A stretch of DNA of 64,000 nt from Culturomica sp. (GTDB lineage: Bacteria > Bacteroidota > Bacteroidia > Bacteroidales > Marinifilaceae), in assembly GCA_031262745.1 (NCBI GenBank), contig JAISHE010000012.1, positions 38,706 to 102,705 of the forward strand, given 5' to 3'. Made by a program: the position numbers and the translations under genes. A model generated the notes under the pieces. It did not search any database and had not been told where the DNA came from. It saw nothing but the letters and a program-made list of their open reading frames with translations. The first letter of the stretch is position 1. Each line of letters starts with the position of its first letter. Shown piece after piece: positions 21,380-32,600 of the stretch.

Positions 21380-22108
21380 ATGAAAATCTTAAATCTCTTT
21401 TTGGTTGCATTAGCTATGAACTTCCTTGTTTCATGCAATAGAGCAACTACTTCAACGGAAGCTACTCTTAAAAACGAAAGAGATAGCGCCAGCTTTTTCG
21501 CAGGATACTTTTTGGGACAAAGTTTAAGCAGCACCGATATGACGGAGCCTAACATGGAAGCTGTCCTTGCCGGTATGAACTCAGCTTTGCAGAAAAAGGA
21601 CATAGGAGTGAATCCTTACGTAATGAATTCCGTTATCATCAACTACGGACAAAAAAAACGTGCTGCTCTTGCAATTACAAACCTTGAAAAAGGCAAAAAA
21701 TTCTTAGAAGAAAATGCAAAACGTTCGGGAGTTGTGGTTATAGAAGACAGCATACAGTATGAAGTTATCACTGAGGGTAACGGTTCTAAACCCGTTGCAA
21801 CCGATGAAGTGAAAGTTCATTATGAAGGCAAGTTGATTGACGGAACTGTTTTTGATTCCTCTATCGAAAGAGGAGAACCTGTTACATTTCCTTTAAATCG
21901 TGTCATCCCCGGTTGGACGAAAGCATTGCAACACATGCCCGTAGGTTCAAAATGGAAAATATTCATCCCTTCAAAAGAAGCTTACGGTCCGCAAGGTGCA
22001 CAAGGCTCTATAGGACCTAATGAAACTCTTATTTTTGAAGTGGAACTTCTTGAAATTGTTCCTCCCAAAGCTCCTACCGCACCGGAAGTCAGTGCTCCTA
22101 AAAGATAA
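21380..22108 (+). CDS. FKBP-type peptidyl-prolyl cis-trans isomerase (lipoprotein)
   Basis: Lipobox LVSCN; VKVHYEGKLIDGTVFDSSIERGEPVTFPLNRVIPGWTKALQHM. Confidence 0.94.
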   Translation: MKILNLFLVALAMNFLVSCNRATTSTEATLKNERDSASFFAGYFLGQSLSSTDMTEPNMEAVLAGMNSALQKKDIGVNPYVMNSVIINYGQKKRAALAITNLEKGKKFLEENAKRSGVVVIEDSIQYEVITEGNGSKPVATDEVKVHYEGKLIDGTVFDSSIERGEPVTFPLNRVIPGWTKALQHMPVGSKWKIFIPSKEAYGPQGAQGSIGPNETLIFEVELLEIVPPKAPTAPEVSAPKR

Positions 22109-22114
22109 ACCGCT

Positions 22115-22495
22115 ATGAACTACGAAATAACAGGTAAACTCTCTGTCAAAGAGGACATTCAGAAAATTAGCGAACGTTTTCAAAAGAGGGATTTCGTGAT
22201 TGAAGTTGAAAACGAAAAAAATCCTCAATGGAATGATTTTGTGAAGTTTCAACTTATACAGGACAGATGCGACTTGCTTAATAATTTCACTGTGAATGAA
22301 CCTGTAAAAGTGTTTTTTAACGTCAGAGGACGAAAGTGGGAAAATAACGGTCAAACGAGCTATTTCACAAACCTTGAAGCATGGCGACTTGAAAAAATAG
22401 ACGCTGCTACGGTTAAAGAAAACCTCCCGCCTATGCCGGAATACACTGTGGAAGATATTCCACCCATTATGGAGGCAGACGATTTGCCGTTTTAA
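22115..22495 (+). CDS. DUF3127 domain protein
   Basis: MNYEITGKLSVKEDIQKISERFQKRDFVIEVENEKNPQWNDFVKFQLIQDRCDLL, characteristic DUF3127. Confidence 0.85.
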   Translation: MNYEITGKLSVKEDIQKISERFQKRDFVIEVENEKNPQWNDFVKFQLIQDRCDLLNNFTVNEPVKVFFNVRGRKWENNGQTSYFTNLEAWRLEKIDAATVKENLPPMPEYTVEDIPPIMEADDLPF

Positions 22496-22513
22496 ATAAT
22501 CGTTCTTAGAATT

Positions 22514-22553
22514 AATCGGAGTTGTCCAAACAGGCAACTCCGATTTCTTTTTT
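22514..22553 (+). terminator. Rho-independent terminator
   Basis: AATCGGAGTTG-N9-CAACTCCGATT followed by TCTTTTTT. Confidence 0.85.
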
Positions 22554-22743
22554 GTGCAACGGAAAATTTAAAAATGAAGGCAATTTTTTATAATAACATC
22601 AGAAGAAAAATTTCTCTATCGGCAAAATTATTTGGCGTGGGTAATATAACTTTTGGTACATGTGCCAAATAGATTGTGATTTAACTATTGTCCGCTTTTT
22701 TTTAAGATTTTAACAAGCAATTAGTATTATTTGGGGAAATTTG

Positions 22744-22751
22744 TATCTTTG
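22744..22751 (+). promoter_or_regulatory. Bacteroidota -7 promoter element (TATCTTTG)
   Basis: TAnnTTTG immediately upstream of the ATG at 22757 (short leader). Confidence 0.4.
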
Positions 22752-22756
22752 CGTTC

Positions 22757-23659
22757 ATGAATATTCGCATTGAAGGATTAAGCAAGGTTTATAAGGGTGG
22801 ACACAAGGCTTTGAATGAGGTGAGTTTTGATGTGGAGCCGGGTATGTTCGGGTTGTTGGGACCTAACGGAGCCGGTAAGACTACTTTGATGCGTATAATG
22901 ACTCTTTTGCAAGATGCCACTTCCGGCACGATTTATTTCGATGATTATGATATTAGGCGAGATAGGAAGGCAATACGTTCCTTGCTTGGTTATTTGCCGC
23001 AGGATTTCCGTTTTTTTGAGAAGTTTAAAACATGGGAATTTCTGGATTACGGTGCCGCATTAGCCGGTGTAAAAAACAAAGGCAAGAGAAGGGAAATTGT
23101 TGATGAAATGCTGAGGAAGGTGGGATTGTTTGAGGTGAGGGATCGCTGGTCGAATAAGCTTTCGGGCGGTATGAAACGTCGGCTCGGCATTGCGCAGGCT
23201 ATAATCGGCAGTCCGAAGGTGATTATAGTGGATGAACCCACGACGGGTTTGGATCCTGAGGAGAGGATACGTTTTAGGAATATTCTTACGGATATAAGCG
23301 ATAATGACGTTGTTATTATTCTTTCCACTCATATTGTGGGTGATATTTCGAGCAGTTGTAAACGAGTGGCATTGTTGAACAGGGGCGAACTTCGTTTTCA
23401 AGGCACGCCGGATGAATTGGTTTCATTGGCAAGGGGAAAGGTTTGGGAGATTTTTGTTTCCGACGATGAGTTTAAATTAGTGAAGGAGAGGTATCCGATA
23501 ATTTCAACAATACCGTCTGACGGCGGTTGGGAAGTGCAGGTGGTGGCGGAGGACTTGGGCGGTTTTAAGGGCAAGATGATAGACCCTAATATAGAGCATG
23601 CCTATGTTTATTTTATGGATTTTCTATTGCAGGATAAAATGAATATGAATCTTGTATGA
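22757..23659 (+). CDS. ABC transporter ATP-binding protein
   Basis: [24 protein letters not shown]...LSGGMKRRLGIAQAI...DEPTTGLDPEERIRFRN. Confidence 0.95.
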   Translation: MNIRIEGLSKVYKGGHKALNEVSFDVEPGMFGLLGPNGAGKTTLMRIMTLLQDATSGTIYFDDYDIRRDRKAIRSLLGYLPQDFRFFEKFKTWEFLDYGAALAGVKNKGKRREIVDEMLRKVGLFEVRDRWSNKLSGGMKRRLGIAQAIIGSPKVIIVDEPTTGLDPEERIRFRNILTDISDNDVVIILSTHIVGDISSSCKRVALLNRGELRFQGTPDELVSLARGKVWEIFVSDDEFKLVKERYPIISTIPSDGGWEVQVVAEDLGGFKGKMIDPNIEHAYVYFMDFLLQDKMNMNLV

Positions 23660-26600
23660 ACCTGCATAATATAAATACCATAGCAAATTACGAATCTAAA
23701 TTGCTCCGCAGAGGGTGGTTGTTTCGGATATTTGCGCTTTTGGCGATTGTGGTTTTCATTATTTTTGATTTAGCCCAATATTCACGGGTTTTTTGGCAAT
23801 ATTCGGACGTTTGGAATTATATAGGTTTGAGTTCCATAATTTCTTATTCTTCAAACTACAGCTATAACATTTTTCAGGCAGTTATTTTAATTTTTCTTGC
23901 CGGCGGTTTCATAAAAAGGGATAAGAAATTAGACACGGCGGAGGTGATTTATGTGCGTCCGATGAGTAATTCCGATTATGTTTTCGGGAAGATATGGGGA
24001 GTTGTGAGGGTGTTTCTTGTATTGAATTTTGTGATATTGTTCATAGGCATGTTTGTGAACGTTGTGGTGGTTGCGTCGCCGTTTAATCCTCTCTATTATT
24101 TGTTTTATCTTTTCACGATAAGTTTACCGACGCTGCTTATGGTGCTCGGTTTGTCGTTTGCACTGATGTCGGTGTTGCGTAATCAGGCAATCACTTTTAT
24201 ACTGATGCTCGGATTTACCGGTATTCTGCTTTTTTATGTTAAAGCCGATGTTTACTGTTTGTTTGACCTTTACGGTAACGAGTTGCCTGCGATTTTTTCG
24301 GATGTAACCGGTCATGTGAATTTGGATCTTTACCTTCGGCAGCGGGCGTTGTATGTGTTTTTCGGCTTGGGATTTATTTTTCTCACTATTGCTTTGATGA
24401 ATCGTTTGCCGTTGCGTCCTTGGAAAACGAAAGTGTTGGTGGCGGTAGCCTGCATGCTGTTTTTTATAGGAACGTTTGAGTCTTGGTTGTATGTGAAGCA
24501 TTTTGAAGACATAATAGAAGTTCGTAATTATTATAGAGAAGTTTACAATCAATATGCCGATGTGCCGAAAGCAAAGGTTGAGACAAATGAACTCGTTGTT
24601 GAGCGTGATGGCGGAGCTTTGAATGTAGAAAGTCGGCTCACACTTTTGAATGATAGCTTGCGAGATATTGATAGAATAATACTTTACTTAAATCCGACGT
24701 TGGACGTGAAGTCAATCACTGTGGACGGCGAGGCTGTGAATTTCAAGCGTGAAGGGCAGGTGGTTATTGCGAAACGGGAAATTGCGAAAAATACAAGTGC
24801 CGTGTTGACGATAAGGTATCGAGGCGTTCCGGATGAGAATGTGTGTTATGCGGATATTGATGATGATGTTTATTTAAAGAAACCGGAGTTTAGCGATTTT
24901 TTCTACGGCAAACGCTATATCTATGTGGGTGATGTTTTAACGCTTTTGACGCCGGAAGCCTTATGGTATCCCGTTACGGAAACTCCCGTGAACCCGTCAA
25001 AGCCTTATGTTTTACGTAAAAATTTCACTCATTATAATTTGAAGTATGTGAATACCGGCGGGAAGACCGTCATTTCTCAGGGTGATAAAAAAGTTTTCGG
25101 CGATACGGTTAATTTCACTAATTCACAACCGCTCACGGGTATCAGCCTTGCTGTCGGCGACTACGAGACACGCTCCGTAACGGTGGACAGCGTGGATTAC
25201 GAGATTAATTTCTTTAAAGGTCATGATTTCTTTTCAAAACATTTTAACCTTTTGCAGGACACTTTGCCGGCTTTGATTAGGGAAGTGAGAAATTCTACGG
25301 AAATCAGCAAGAATCGCGATTATCTCTTTTCAAAATTCGTCATGGTGGAAACTCCTATTCATTTCACGACTTATGTGAGGAACTGGAAGGGCTACACGGA
25401 GTTTGTGCAACCGGAATTAGTATTTATGCCCGAAAGAGGCGTAGGAACTTCATCCGATTTCACGGCAATGACAAAGCGCACCAAAGACTGGCGCAGGAGA
25501 GATGCTTCATTGGACGACAGCGAAGTGCAGGTGCAAGTGTTCAAGGATTATATCAAATTGACTTTTTTGGATGAAGCAGGCACGCAGGTGCTTGCGAGTG
25601 CGTCGGCAGATGTTAATCAACGTAATGTCGGTGCTATGTTTTTTGACCATACGGGTTTTCTGTATTCGGAGAAATATCCTGTTGCCGACATTGTGATTAA
25701 CGCAATGCAAAATGTTTCTGCGACTGATGAGCAAACGATGGCGTGGTTGTTTGGCGGCAGTGCTATTTCGGATAAATTGCGTGCCAATATGTATTTGAGC
25801 GACCACAGTTTCAGTGCCGCCTTGTCGGATAAAAATATTAAGGCACCGGTGTTGTATGAGCTTGTGAAGATGAAAAGTTTATATTTGAAATACTACGTGC
25901 TTGCACAAATATCAAACGAATCGTTTAAGAAATTCCTTAAAGAAACAAGTAAGCATTACATTTTTAGCGAATATCCATTCTCCGCTTTTGTGAAAGATTT
26001 TGAAAAGGAATACGGTATTAATCTTTCCGAATTTTTGGAAGGGTGGTACAATGTTGACCACACACCGATTGTTGAAATCGAAGATGTGGAAACGTATAAA
26101 GTTGTGAAAGACGATTTCACAAAGTATCAATTGCGTTTTAAAGTGATTAACCGCTCACCTCAGGATGCCGTTATTTCCGTTAAGGTACAAAGTGCGGGCG
26201 GCGGATTCGGTAATTCGATGAGTATAACGGTAACTTCGAGCGGTGGAATAGTTGTAGGAAACGGAGGAGGTACATCTGCGGAACCGGATTATTATATTAT
26301 TCCGGCAAACAGTGCCAATGAAATCAAAATAATTAATGACGATCGTCCGAATAGTTTGAGTGTAAATACAAATATTTCGGGAAATATTCCAATGGAGTAT
26401 TCCTATAATTTTTCAAGAGTCGACCGCGAGACATCAGACACCGCCGTTGGCATGTTTCCCGTTAGTATGCGATTTCTCAATAAAAATCAAGGTGAAATAA
26501 TCGTAGACAACGAGGATGCGGGTTTCAAAACAATATCGGGTAATAAGAAACGTGCTTTGAAAGAGTTTTTTCACGAGGAAGACGAGGATAAGTATAAAAC

Positions 26601-27075
26601 GTATTCAAATTGGAATCAACCCTACACGTGGACGGCTACGATAGGAGACAAGTGTTACGGTTTGCCCGTACATTCGGCGGTGTATAAACGCAAAGGCGAC
26701 GGTAGGAACAAAGTCGAATGGCAGGCAGAATTACCGGAAGATAATTATTATGAAATATCTATATGGAATGTGAAATTCGATATGGGATTTAATATTGGTC
26801 GCAGAAACCGTCAAGGGGATGCGAATAACCACACTTATACTATAACTAATAACGACAATGATGTGGAAACTGTGGCGATTGATATTAATCAGGAGGAAAA
26901 CGGTTGGGTATCACTCGGAAGTTTTTACCTTGAAAAAGGTGATGTTATCATTTCGCTTGGTGATAATGTAAGCGGTGGATATGTGGTGGCGGATGCTGTG
27001 AAAATCACTCCTCCGCGCAAAATGCAACAACACGACAATCGCCCTCAAAGACCGGAAAGAAGTAGGAACAATTAA
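23656..27075 (+). CDS. ABC-2-type permease fused to M1-peptidase-like region and C-terminal golvesin/CBM-like domain
   Basis: N-terminal TM helices; middle M1-like region (MFFDHTGFLYSEKYPVADIVI, FLEGWYNVDHTPIVEI) without HExxH; C-terminal YEISIWNVKF...GDANNHTYTI...ENGWVSLGSFYLEKGDVIISLGDNVSGGYVVADAVKI. Confidence 0.75.
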   Translation: MNLHNINTIANYESKLLRRGWLFRIFALLAIVVFIIFDLAQYSRVFWQYSDVWNYIGLSSIISYSSNYSYNIFQAVILIFLAGGFIKRDKKLDTAEVIYVRPMSNSDYVFGKIWGVVRVFLVLNFVILFIGMFVNVVVVASPFNPLYYLFYLFTISLPTLLMVLGLSFALMSVLRNQAITFILMLGFTGILLFYVKADVYCLFDLYGNELPAIFSDVTGHVNLDLYLRQRALYVFFGLGFIFLTIALMNRLPLRPWKTKVLVAVACMLFFIGTFESWLYVKHFEDIIEVRNYYREVYNQYADVPKAKVETNELVVERDGGALNVESRLTLLNDSLRDIDRIILYLNPTLDVKSITVDGEAVNFKREGQVVIAKREIAKNTSAVLTIRYRGVPDENVCYADIDDDVYLKKPEFSDFFYGKRYIYVGDVLTLLTPEALWYPVTETPVNPSKPYVLRKNFTHYNLKYVNTGGKTVISQGDKKVFGDTVNFTNSQPLTGISLAVGDYETRSVTVDSVDYEINFFKGHDFFSKHFNLLQDTLPALIREVRNSTEISKNRDYLFSKFVMVETPIHFTTYVRNWKGYTEFVQPELVFMPERGVGTSSDFTAMTKRTKDWRRRDASLDDSEVQVQVFKDYIKLTFLDEAGTQVLASASADVNQRNVGAMFFDHTGFLYSEKYPVADIVINAMQNVSATDEQTMAWLFGGSAISDKLRANMYLSDHSFSAALSDKNIKAPVLYELVKMKSLYLKYYVLAQISNESFKKFLKETSKHYIFSEYPFSAFVKDFEKEYGINLSEFLEGWYNVDHTPIVEIEDVETYKVVKDDFTKYQLRFKVINRSPQDAVISVKVQSAGGGFGNSMSITVTSSGGIVVGNGGGTSAEPDYYIIPANSANEIKIINDDRPNSLSVNTNISGNIPMEYSYNFSRVDRETSDTAVGMFPVSMRFLNKNQGEIIVDNEDAGFKTISGNKKRALKEFFHEEDEDKYKTYSNWNQPYTWTATIGDKCYGLPVHSAVYKRKGDGRNKVEWQAELPEDNYYEISIWNVKFDMGFNIGRRNRQGDANNHTYTITNNDNDVETVAIDINQEENGWVSLGSFYLEKGDVIISLGDNVSGGYVVADAVKITPPRKMQQHDNRPQRPERSRNN

Positions 27076-27087
27076 ACAAAGTGATAT

Positions 27088-28557
27088 ATGTTTAGAAATT
27101 TAATAATCGTAGCGGCATTGATTTTTGGAGTGAACGGAGCATCGGCACAGGAGGTGCTGACGCTTGAAAAGGCTTTGGAAATAGCTTTTCAAAACAGTCC
27201 TTCGCTCATACAGAGTAAATTGAGTTTGCAACAAAGCGAGTTGAATTTGGCAGCTCAAAAATCATCGCTTAAATCGCAATTTTCATTGAATGTTGATCCG
27301 TTCAATTATTCTCGCAGCAATACGTATGACGATATAAACAGTAGCTGGTATGATAGGGAAGTTATGTCGTCATCGGCTTCTCTCGGAATAGTGCAACCTA
27401 TAAAATTCACCGACGGAACGATTTCTTTGATGAATAATGTGCAATGGCAGAAAGCGAAGAACCATTCTTATGGCGGTAGCAATACTTCTTTTACTCATGA
27501 CCTTTTGTTGCGTTTGGAGCAACCTCTTTTCACCTATAATCGCACTAAGATGACACTGCGTGAATTGGAATTTGCTTTGGAAACGGCTCGATTGAATTAC
27601 TCTCTTCAACAATTGAATATCGAAAGGAATGTAACTACTAATTTTTATGACGTTTATAAAAGTCAACGGGAATTGAGTATTGCCCGTGAGGAATATGCCA
27701 ATCAAAAGCAAAATTACGAAATCATAAAATCTAAAGTGGAAGCCGGTTTGGTGGCTGCCGAAGAATTGTATCAGGCGGAAGTGAACTTGGCAACAAGTGA
27801 ATCGTCTCTATATTCTCAGGAAATAAACTACGAAAATAATAAGGACAATTTCAAAATATTGTTGGGTATCTCGATAGATGAAGATATTGCAGTGTTGCCC
27901 AATATTCAGGTTACTCAGGTGAACGTGAGTGTTGACCAAGCTGTTAAATACGGATTAGAGCAGCGTATGGAAATCCGTCAACAACAAATAGTGATCGAGA
28001 GAGATCTTTTCAGCATAATCAGAGCCAATTCGGAAAACGAATTTAAAGGTAGTATCTCGGCTCAGGTGGGTTTAAACTTTCTCGGAGAGAAGGTGAAAAA
28101 CATGTATGACAAACCTACCGACAGTGAACAAATCGGAATTAGTTTCACAATACCGCTCTATGATTGGGGAGCAAAAAAAGCACGGGTCGAATCGAGTGAA
28201 TTGGCAAAAGAGTCGGACGAAGTGAATTTGGAAGAGCAGAAGAAAGAAATAGTTGTCGGCATAAGACAAATCTGTAGAAACATACCGGTGCTTATAAATC
28301 AGGTTAACATTCAGAAAAAAAGCGTCGAAAATGCCGAAAGAACTTATGAAATTAACCTTGAAAAATATCGTAACGGCAATCTCACAGGTATGCAATTGCA
28401 ACAATATCAAACGCAGTTGACAGATGCCAAACAGTCCTACACGAATGCGATTATTAACTACAAAATAGAACTTCTTAATCTCAAAATACAAACTTTGTGG
28501 AATTTTGAAACCGATACCACTTACCTTCCTGTGGATTTATTGAAAACTAATAAATGA
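27088..28557 (+). CDS. TolC-family outer-membrane efflux protein
   Basis: VLTLEKALEIAFQNSPSLIQSKLSLQQSELNL...; TolC-like helical repeats; adjacent to RND genes. Confidence 0.9.
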   Translation: MFRNLIIVAALIFGVNGASAQEVLTLEKALEIAFQNSPSLIQSKLSLQQSELNLAAQKSSLKSQFSLNVDPFNYSRSNTYDDINSSWYDREVMSSSASLGIVQPIKFTDGTISLMNNVQWQKAKNHSYGGSNTSFTHDLLLRLEQPLFTYNRTKMTLRELEFALETARLNYSLQQLNIERNVTTNFYDVYKSQRELSIAREEYANQKQNYEIIKSKVEAGLVAAEELYQAEVNLATSESSLYSQEINYENNKDNFKILLGISIDEDIAVLPNIQVTQVNVSVDQAVKYGLEQRMEIRQQQIVIERDLFSIIRANSENEFKGSISAQVGLNFLGEKVKNMYDKPTDSEQIGISFTIPLYDWGAKKARVESSELAKESDEVNLEEQKKEIVVGIRQICRNIPVLINQVNIQKKSVENAERTYEINLEKYRNGNLTGMQLQQYQTQLTDAKQSYTNAIINYKIELLNLKIQTLWNFETDTTYLPVDLLKTNK

Positions 28558-29639
28558 TAATAATACAAAACCGATATACCATGAAAACCTGTTTGAAAAC
28601 AATGAGCCTACTCGCTGCCGGTGTGTTACTTTATGCTTGCGGCGGAAACCAGACAAACAATGTATCCGACACCACAACTCCCGTGTGGATTGAGGATGTG
28701 GCGATGCGCACTATTGAAGAATATGTTACTGTTACCGGCACGGCAAAGGCTGCCAAATCTGTGGAACTGAAATCGGAAACCGCCGGTGCCTACATTTTGC
28801 AGGTTAATCCTCGAACAGGTAAACCTTATCAGTTAGGAGATGTTGTGGATAAAGATGAGGTGATAATAAAATTAGAAAACAGAGAATACGAAAACGGTAT
28901 CCAATTGGAAAGTAAAAAACTGCAAGTGGACATTACCGAAAAAGAGTGGGAAGGTCAGAAAAATGTGATGCAAAAAGGCGGAGCTACTCAAAAGGAAGTG
29001 AATTCAGCCGAAACATCCTACATAAATGCCAAACTGGATTTGGAAAATGCTTATATAAGTCTTGCAAAGATGAGTATCAAAGCTCCGTTTAAGGGAGTCA
29101 TTGTGAGCTTGCCTTATTTCACCCCCCGTATTGAAACGGCTACCGGTACTGTGATGGCAACTATTATGGATTACAGTAAAATGTATGTGGAAACACAATT
29201 TCCCGAAAATTCCATCACAAAATTGCAAATAGGTCAGGATGTTTATATAACGAACTACAATATTAAAACCGATACTTTAAAAGGTAAACTCACTCAAATA
29301 TCTCCGGCGATAAGCGAAGATACCCGCACTTTCTCAGGTTTTATTGAAATTGAAAATCCGCAATTGAAGTTGCGTCCGGGTATGTTTGCCAAAGCCGATG
29401 TGATTACCGTGAAAAAAGAGAATGTGCTTTCCATTCCGAAGGATATAATTCTTTCAAGGCGTGGAAATCGCACCGTGTTCACCGTTGATCGGTCTACGGC
29501 TATGGAGAAGAATATTAAAACCGGAATAAGTGATTCCAAATACATTGAAGTAACCTCCGGACTTGCATTGGATGATAAAGTGGTTGTAAAAGGTTACGAA
29601 TGGTTGCGCAATGAAAGCAAAGTGAAAGTCATGCGTTAA
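28554..29639 (+). CDS. RND efflux periplasmic adaptor (lipoprotein)
   Basis: Lipobox LYACG; VTGTAKAAKSVELKSETAGAYILQV...SIKAPFKGVIVSLPYFTP...LKLRPGMFAKADV. Confidence 0.92.
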   Translation: MIIIQNRYTMKTCLKTMSLLAAGVLLYACGGNQTNNVSDTTTPVWIEDVAMRTIEEYVTVTGTAKAAKSVELKSETAGAYILQVNPRTGKPYQLGDVVDKDEVIIKLENREYENGIQLESKKLQVDITEKEWEGQKNVMQKGGATQKEVNSAETSYINAKLDLENAYISLAKMSIKAPFKGVIVSLPYFTPRIETATGTVMATIMDYSKMYVETQFPENSITKLQIGQDVYITNYNIKTDTLKGKLTQISPAISEDTRTFSGFIEIENPQLKLRPGMFAKADVITVKKENVLSIPKDIILSRRGNRTVFTVDRSTAMEKNIKTGISDSKYIEVTSGLALDDKVVVKGYEWLRNESKVKVMR

Positions 29640-29652
29640 GATTTAAAGGAAG

Positions 29653-32600
29653 ATGAATCAGATAGTAAAATTTGCAGTAAAATATCCGGTAACGGTTTTG
29701 ATGCTCACATTGGCAATCTGCCTTTTGGGTATGATTTCCTATAATAAGTTGGGTACCGACTTATTTCCGGATATGAAAAATCCCGCTCTCTACATTGATT
29801 TGCAGGCGGGTGAGCGACCGCCCGAAGAGATGGAGCGGCAGTTTGTGAAAAACATCGAAGCCATTGCAGCCCGTCAGGACGGAGTGCAAAACGTTTATTC
29901 GGAAAGTAGTGTAGGTTATGCACAAATTACCGTCGAATATGATTGGGAACAGGATATGGATGCGGCTTATCTTGATTTGCAACGTTCTTTGGCTACGATA
30001 ACCGCTAACAGTGAAATCACTTCTCTAAATGTTATGCGTTATGATGCCAATGCATCGCCGGTGATGACTATCGCTTTGCGCCATAAGGAAATTCAGGACA
30101 TGAATGAGTTGCGGAAGATTGCAGAAAATTATATGCGCAACGAACTTGTGAGGCTTGACGGAGTTGCCGACATTCAATTGAACGGTCAGGAAACCGCAAT
30201 TGTTAAGGTTAAAACCGACCCTTATCTTTTGGAGGCTTATAATCTCACTGTTGATGCAATTTCCAATAGAATCGAGGAACTTTTGCAAAATGTTTCCGGC
30301 GGAACAATAGTTAACGAAGATATTCAATACACTATAAAAGGTGTGAACATTGTAAAGAATCTGGAAGACATTAGTGATGTCATAGTTACTTTCAAAGATA
30401 ATTCATCTGCTGCAAATACAACGACTAATAACGGCACAACGGCAACTACGACTTCTTCAACGAAAGCACCGGTGTATCTTAAAGATGTGGCGATTGTGGA
30501 GCTTGCCAACCAAGATCCCGAAAACATTGTACGTTTCAACGGTACCAGAAGCATAGGTTTGAGTATCTACAAGGAAAATAAGTACAACACCGTGAAAGTG
30601 GTTGAAACGATTAACGAGAAACTCAACGAATTGCGTCGCAGCATGCCTGCTTATGAGTTTGATGTTGTGAGTGATCAGGGTACTTTCATCAAATCAGCCG
30701 TCGATGAGGTTAAAGATTCCGCACTTATGGGCATAGTGCTTGCGGTGATAATTATATATGTGTTTTTAAGGCGGATAAACACCACTTTGATTGTGTCATT
30801 GTCTATACCGGTATCAATTATTGCAACTTTCAATTTGATGTATTTCAGCGGTTTAACGCTAAATATAATGACACTTGGAGGTTTGGCACTTGGCGCAGGA
30901 ATGTTGGTTGACAATGCAATTGTGGTAACGGAAAATATTTTCCGAAATCTTCAAAACGGTATGTCGCCCAAAGAGGCGGCAATTAAAGGCACTTCGGAAG
31001 TGGGTGGTGCAATCACATCTTCAACGTTAACAACTATTGTTGTATTTCTCCCTATAATCTACGTTCACGGTGCGGCGGGCGAACTGTTCAAGGAACAGGC
31101 TTGGGTGGTTACTTTTTCACTTATTTCCTCGCTTTTTGTGGCTATATTGTTGCTCCCGATGTTGGCTTCCAAGTTTTTTAAGAAAACCGACAAGGCTGTT
31201 AATGCTATACAGTTTAAAGGTTATGCACGTTTTGTGGGACGTCTTTTAAAACGTCGTTGGACGGTCATCGGAAGTGCGATTGTATTGACGGTAGCGGCTT
31301 ATTTTTTATTGCCTTTGATAGGAATGGAATTTATGCCGCGTGCAGAGTCGAAAGAGTTTAATGTAATGCTTTCGCTTAAACCCGGAAGCAGGTTACAAAC
31401 TACGGATTATGCCGCAGCTTCGGTTGAAGCGGTTTTGCAAGATATTGCCGGAGATGATTTGGAATGGGTTTACATTCTTTCAGGTCCGTCTAACACCGAA
31501 AACGAAGTGGGTAAAAAAGCCGAAGATGAAAGCAGGTCGCAATTGAAAGTGAAATTGCGTAAAGAAAGCAAAACCGATGCCGGTGAATTAATCTCCAAGC
31601 TTATTTATAACACCAATTTGCCCGATGATGTGGAGATTACATACGAAAAAGAACAATCGGCATTGCAAAGTGTTCTCGGTACGGAGACAGCACCGGTTGT
31701 TGTGGAAATTAAGGGTGAAGAACTTGATGTGCTCGAAAGACTTTCGCAAGAGGTGAAGGAGAAAATGACGGGTATAGACGGTATCTACGAAATAAAAACT
31801 ACTATGGAGAAAGGTGCACCGGAAGTTGATTTATCAATAGACCGTTTAAGAAGCGGTATTTACGGTATTGATATTTCCGGCGTTGCACAACAGGTGTGTG
31901 CAAAATTGGAGGGTAAATCTGCCGGTTCATTTGACAGAGGAGGTGAGCAAGTAGGTATAGAAATACGAGTGCCTGAAATTACATTCAATGAACTTTCCGA
32001 TGTGGAAATCGTGCAGGGCGAAAAGAAGTACCGACTTGGAGAAATTGCCGAACTTTCAATAGTCAGTGCTCCGAAAGAAATTATTCGCAACAATCAAAGT
32101 CGCATTGTTCAGGTTACGGCTTTATTAGATAGTAAATTGACGCTTAGTAAAATCACTCCTAAAATAGAAACTGTTTTAAGTTCTGTCGATTTTCCTTCCG
32201 GATATTTTGCAAAAATCACCGGTGAAGAAGAAAAGCGTGCAGAGTCATTCGGCGGATTAAGTTTCGCACTTCTTCTTTCGATAATCTTGGTTTACATGGT
32301 TATGGCGGCGCAGTTTGAATCGCTTCGTCATCCGTTCACCATTTTATTAACCATTCCGCTTGCATTTGTGGGTACGATTTTCACGTTCCTGCTCACCGGT
32401 TCCACGCTTAATATGATGGCTTTCATCGGAATTATAATGCTTGCCGGTATAGCAGTCAACAGTTCGATAATACTTGTGGATAGGATAAATCAGTTGAAAG
32501 CGGAAGGCTTGCCGCTTGCGGATGCAATTCAAACGGCTTCTTCTCAAAGGATACGCCCGATTTTAATGACGGCATTAAGTACGATACTTGCTTTGCTGCC

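Noticed and set aside
24124-24552. Antisense ORFs overlapping long genes (many in the ORF track, e.g. 17434-18033, 21971-22537, 43302-43715)
   Set aside because: They lie opposite clearly conserved coding sequences, lack recognisable domains and have skewed compositions typical of shadow ORFs.
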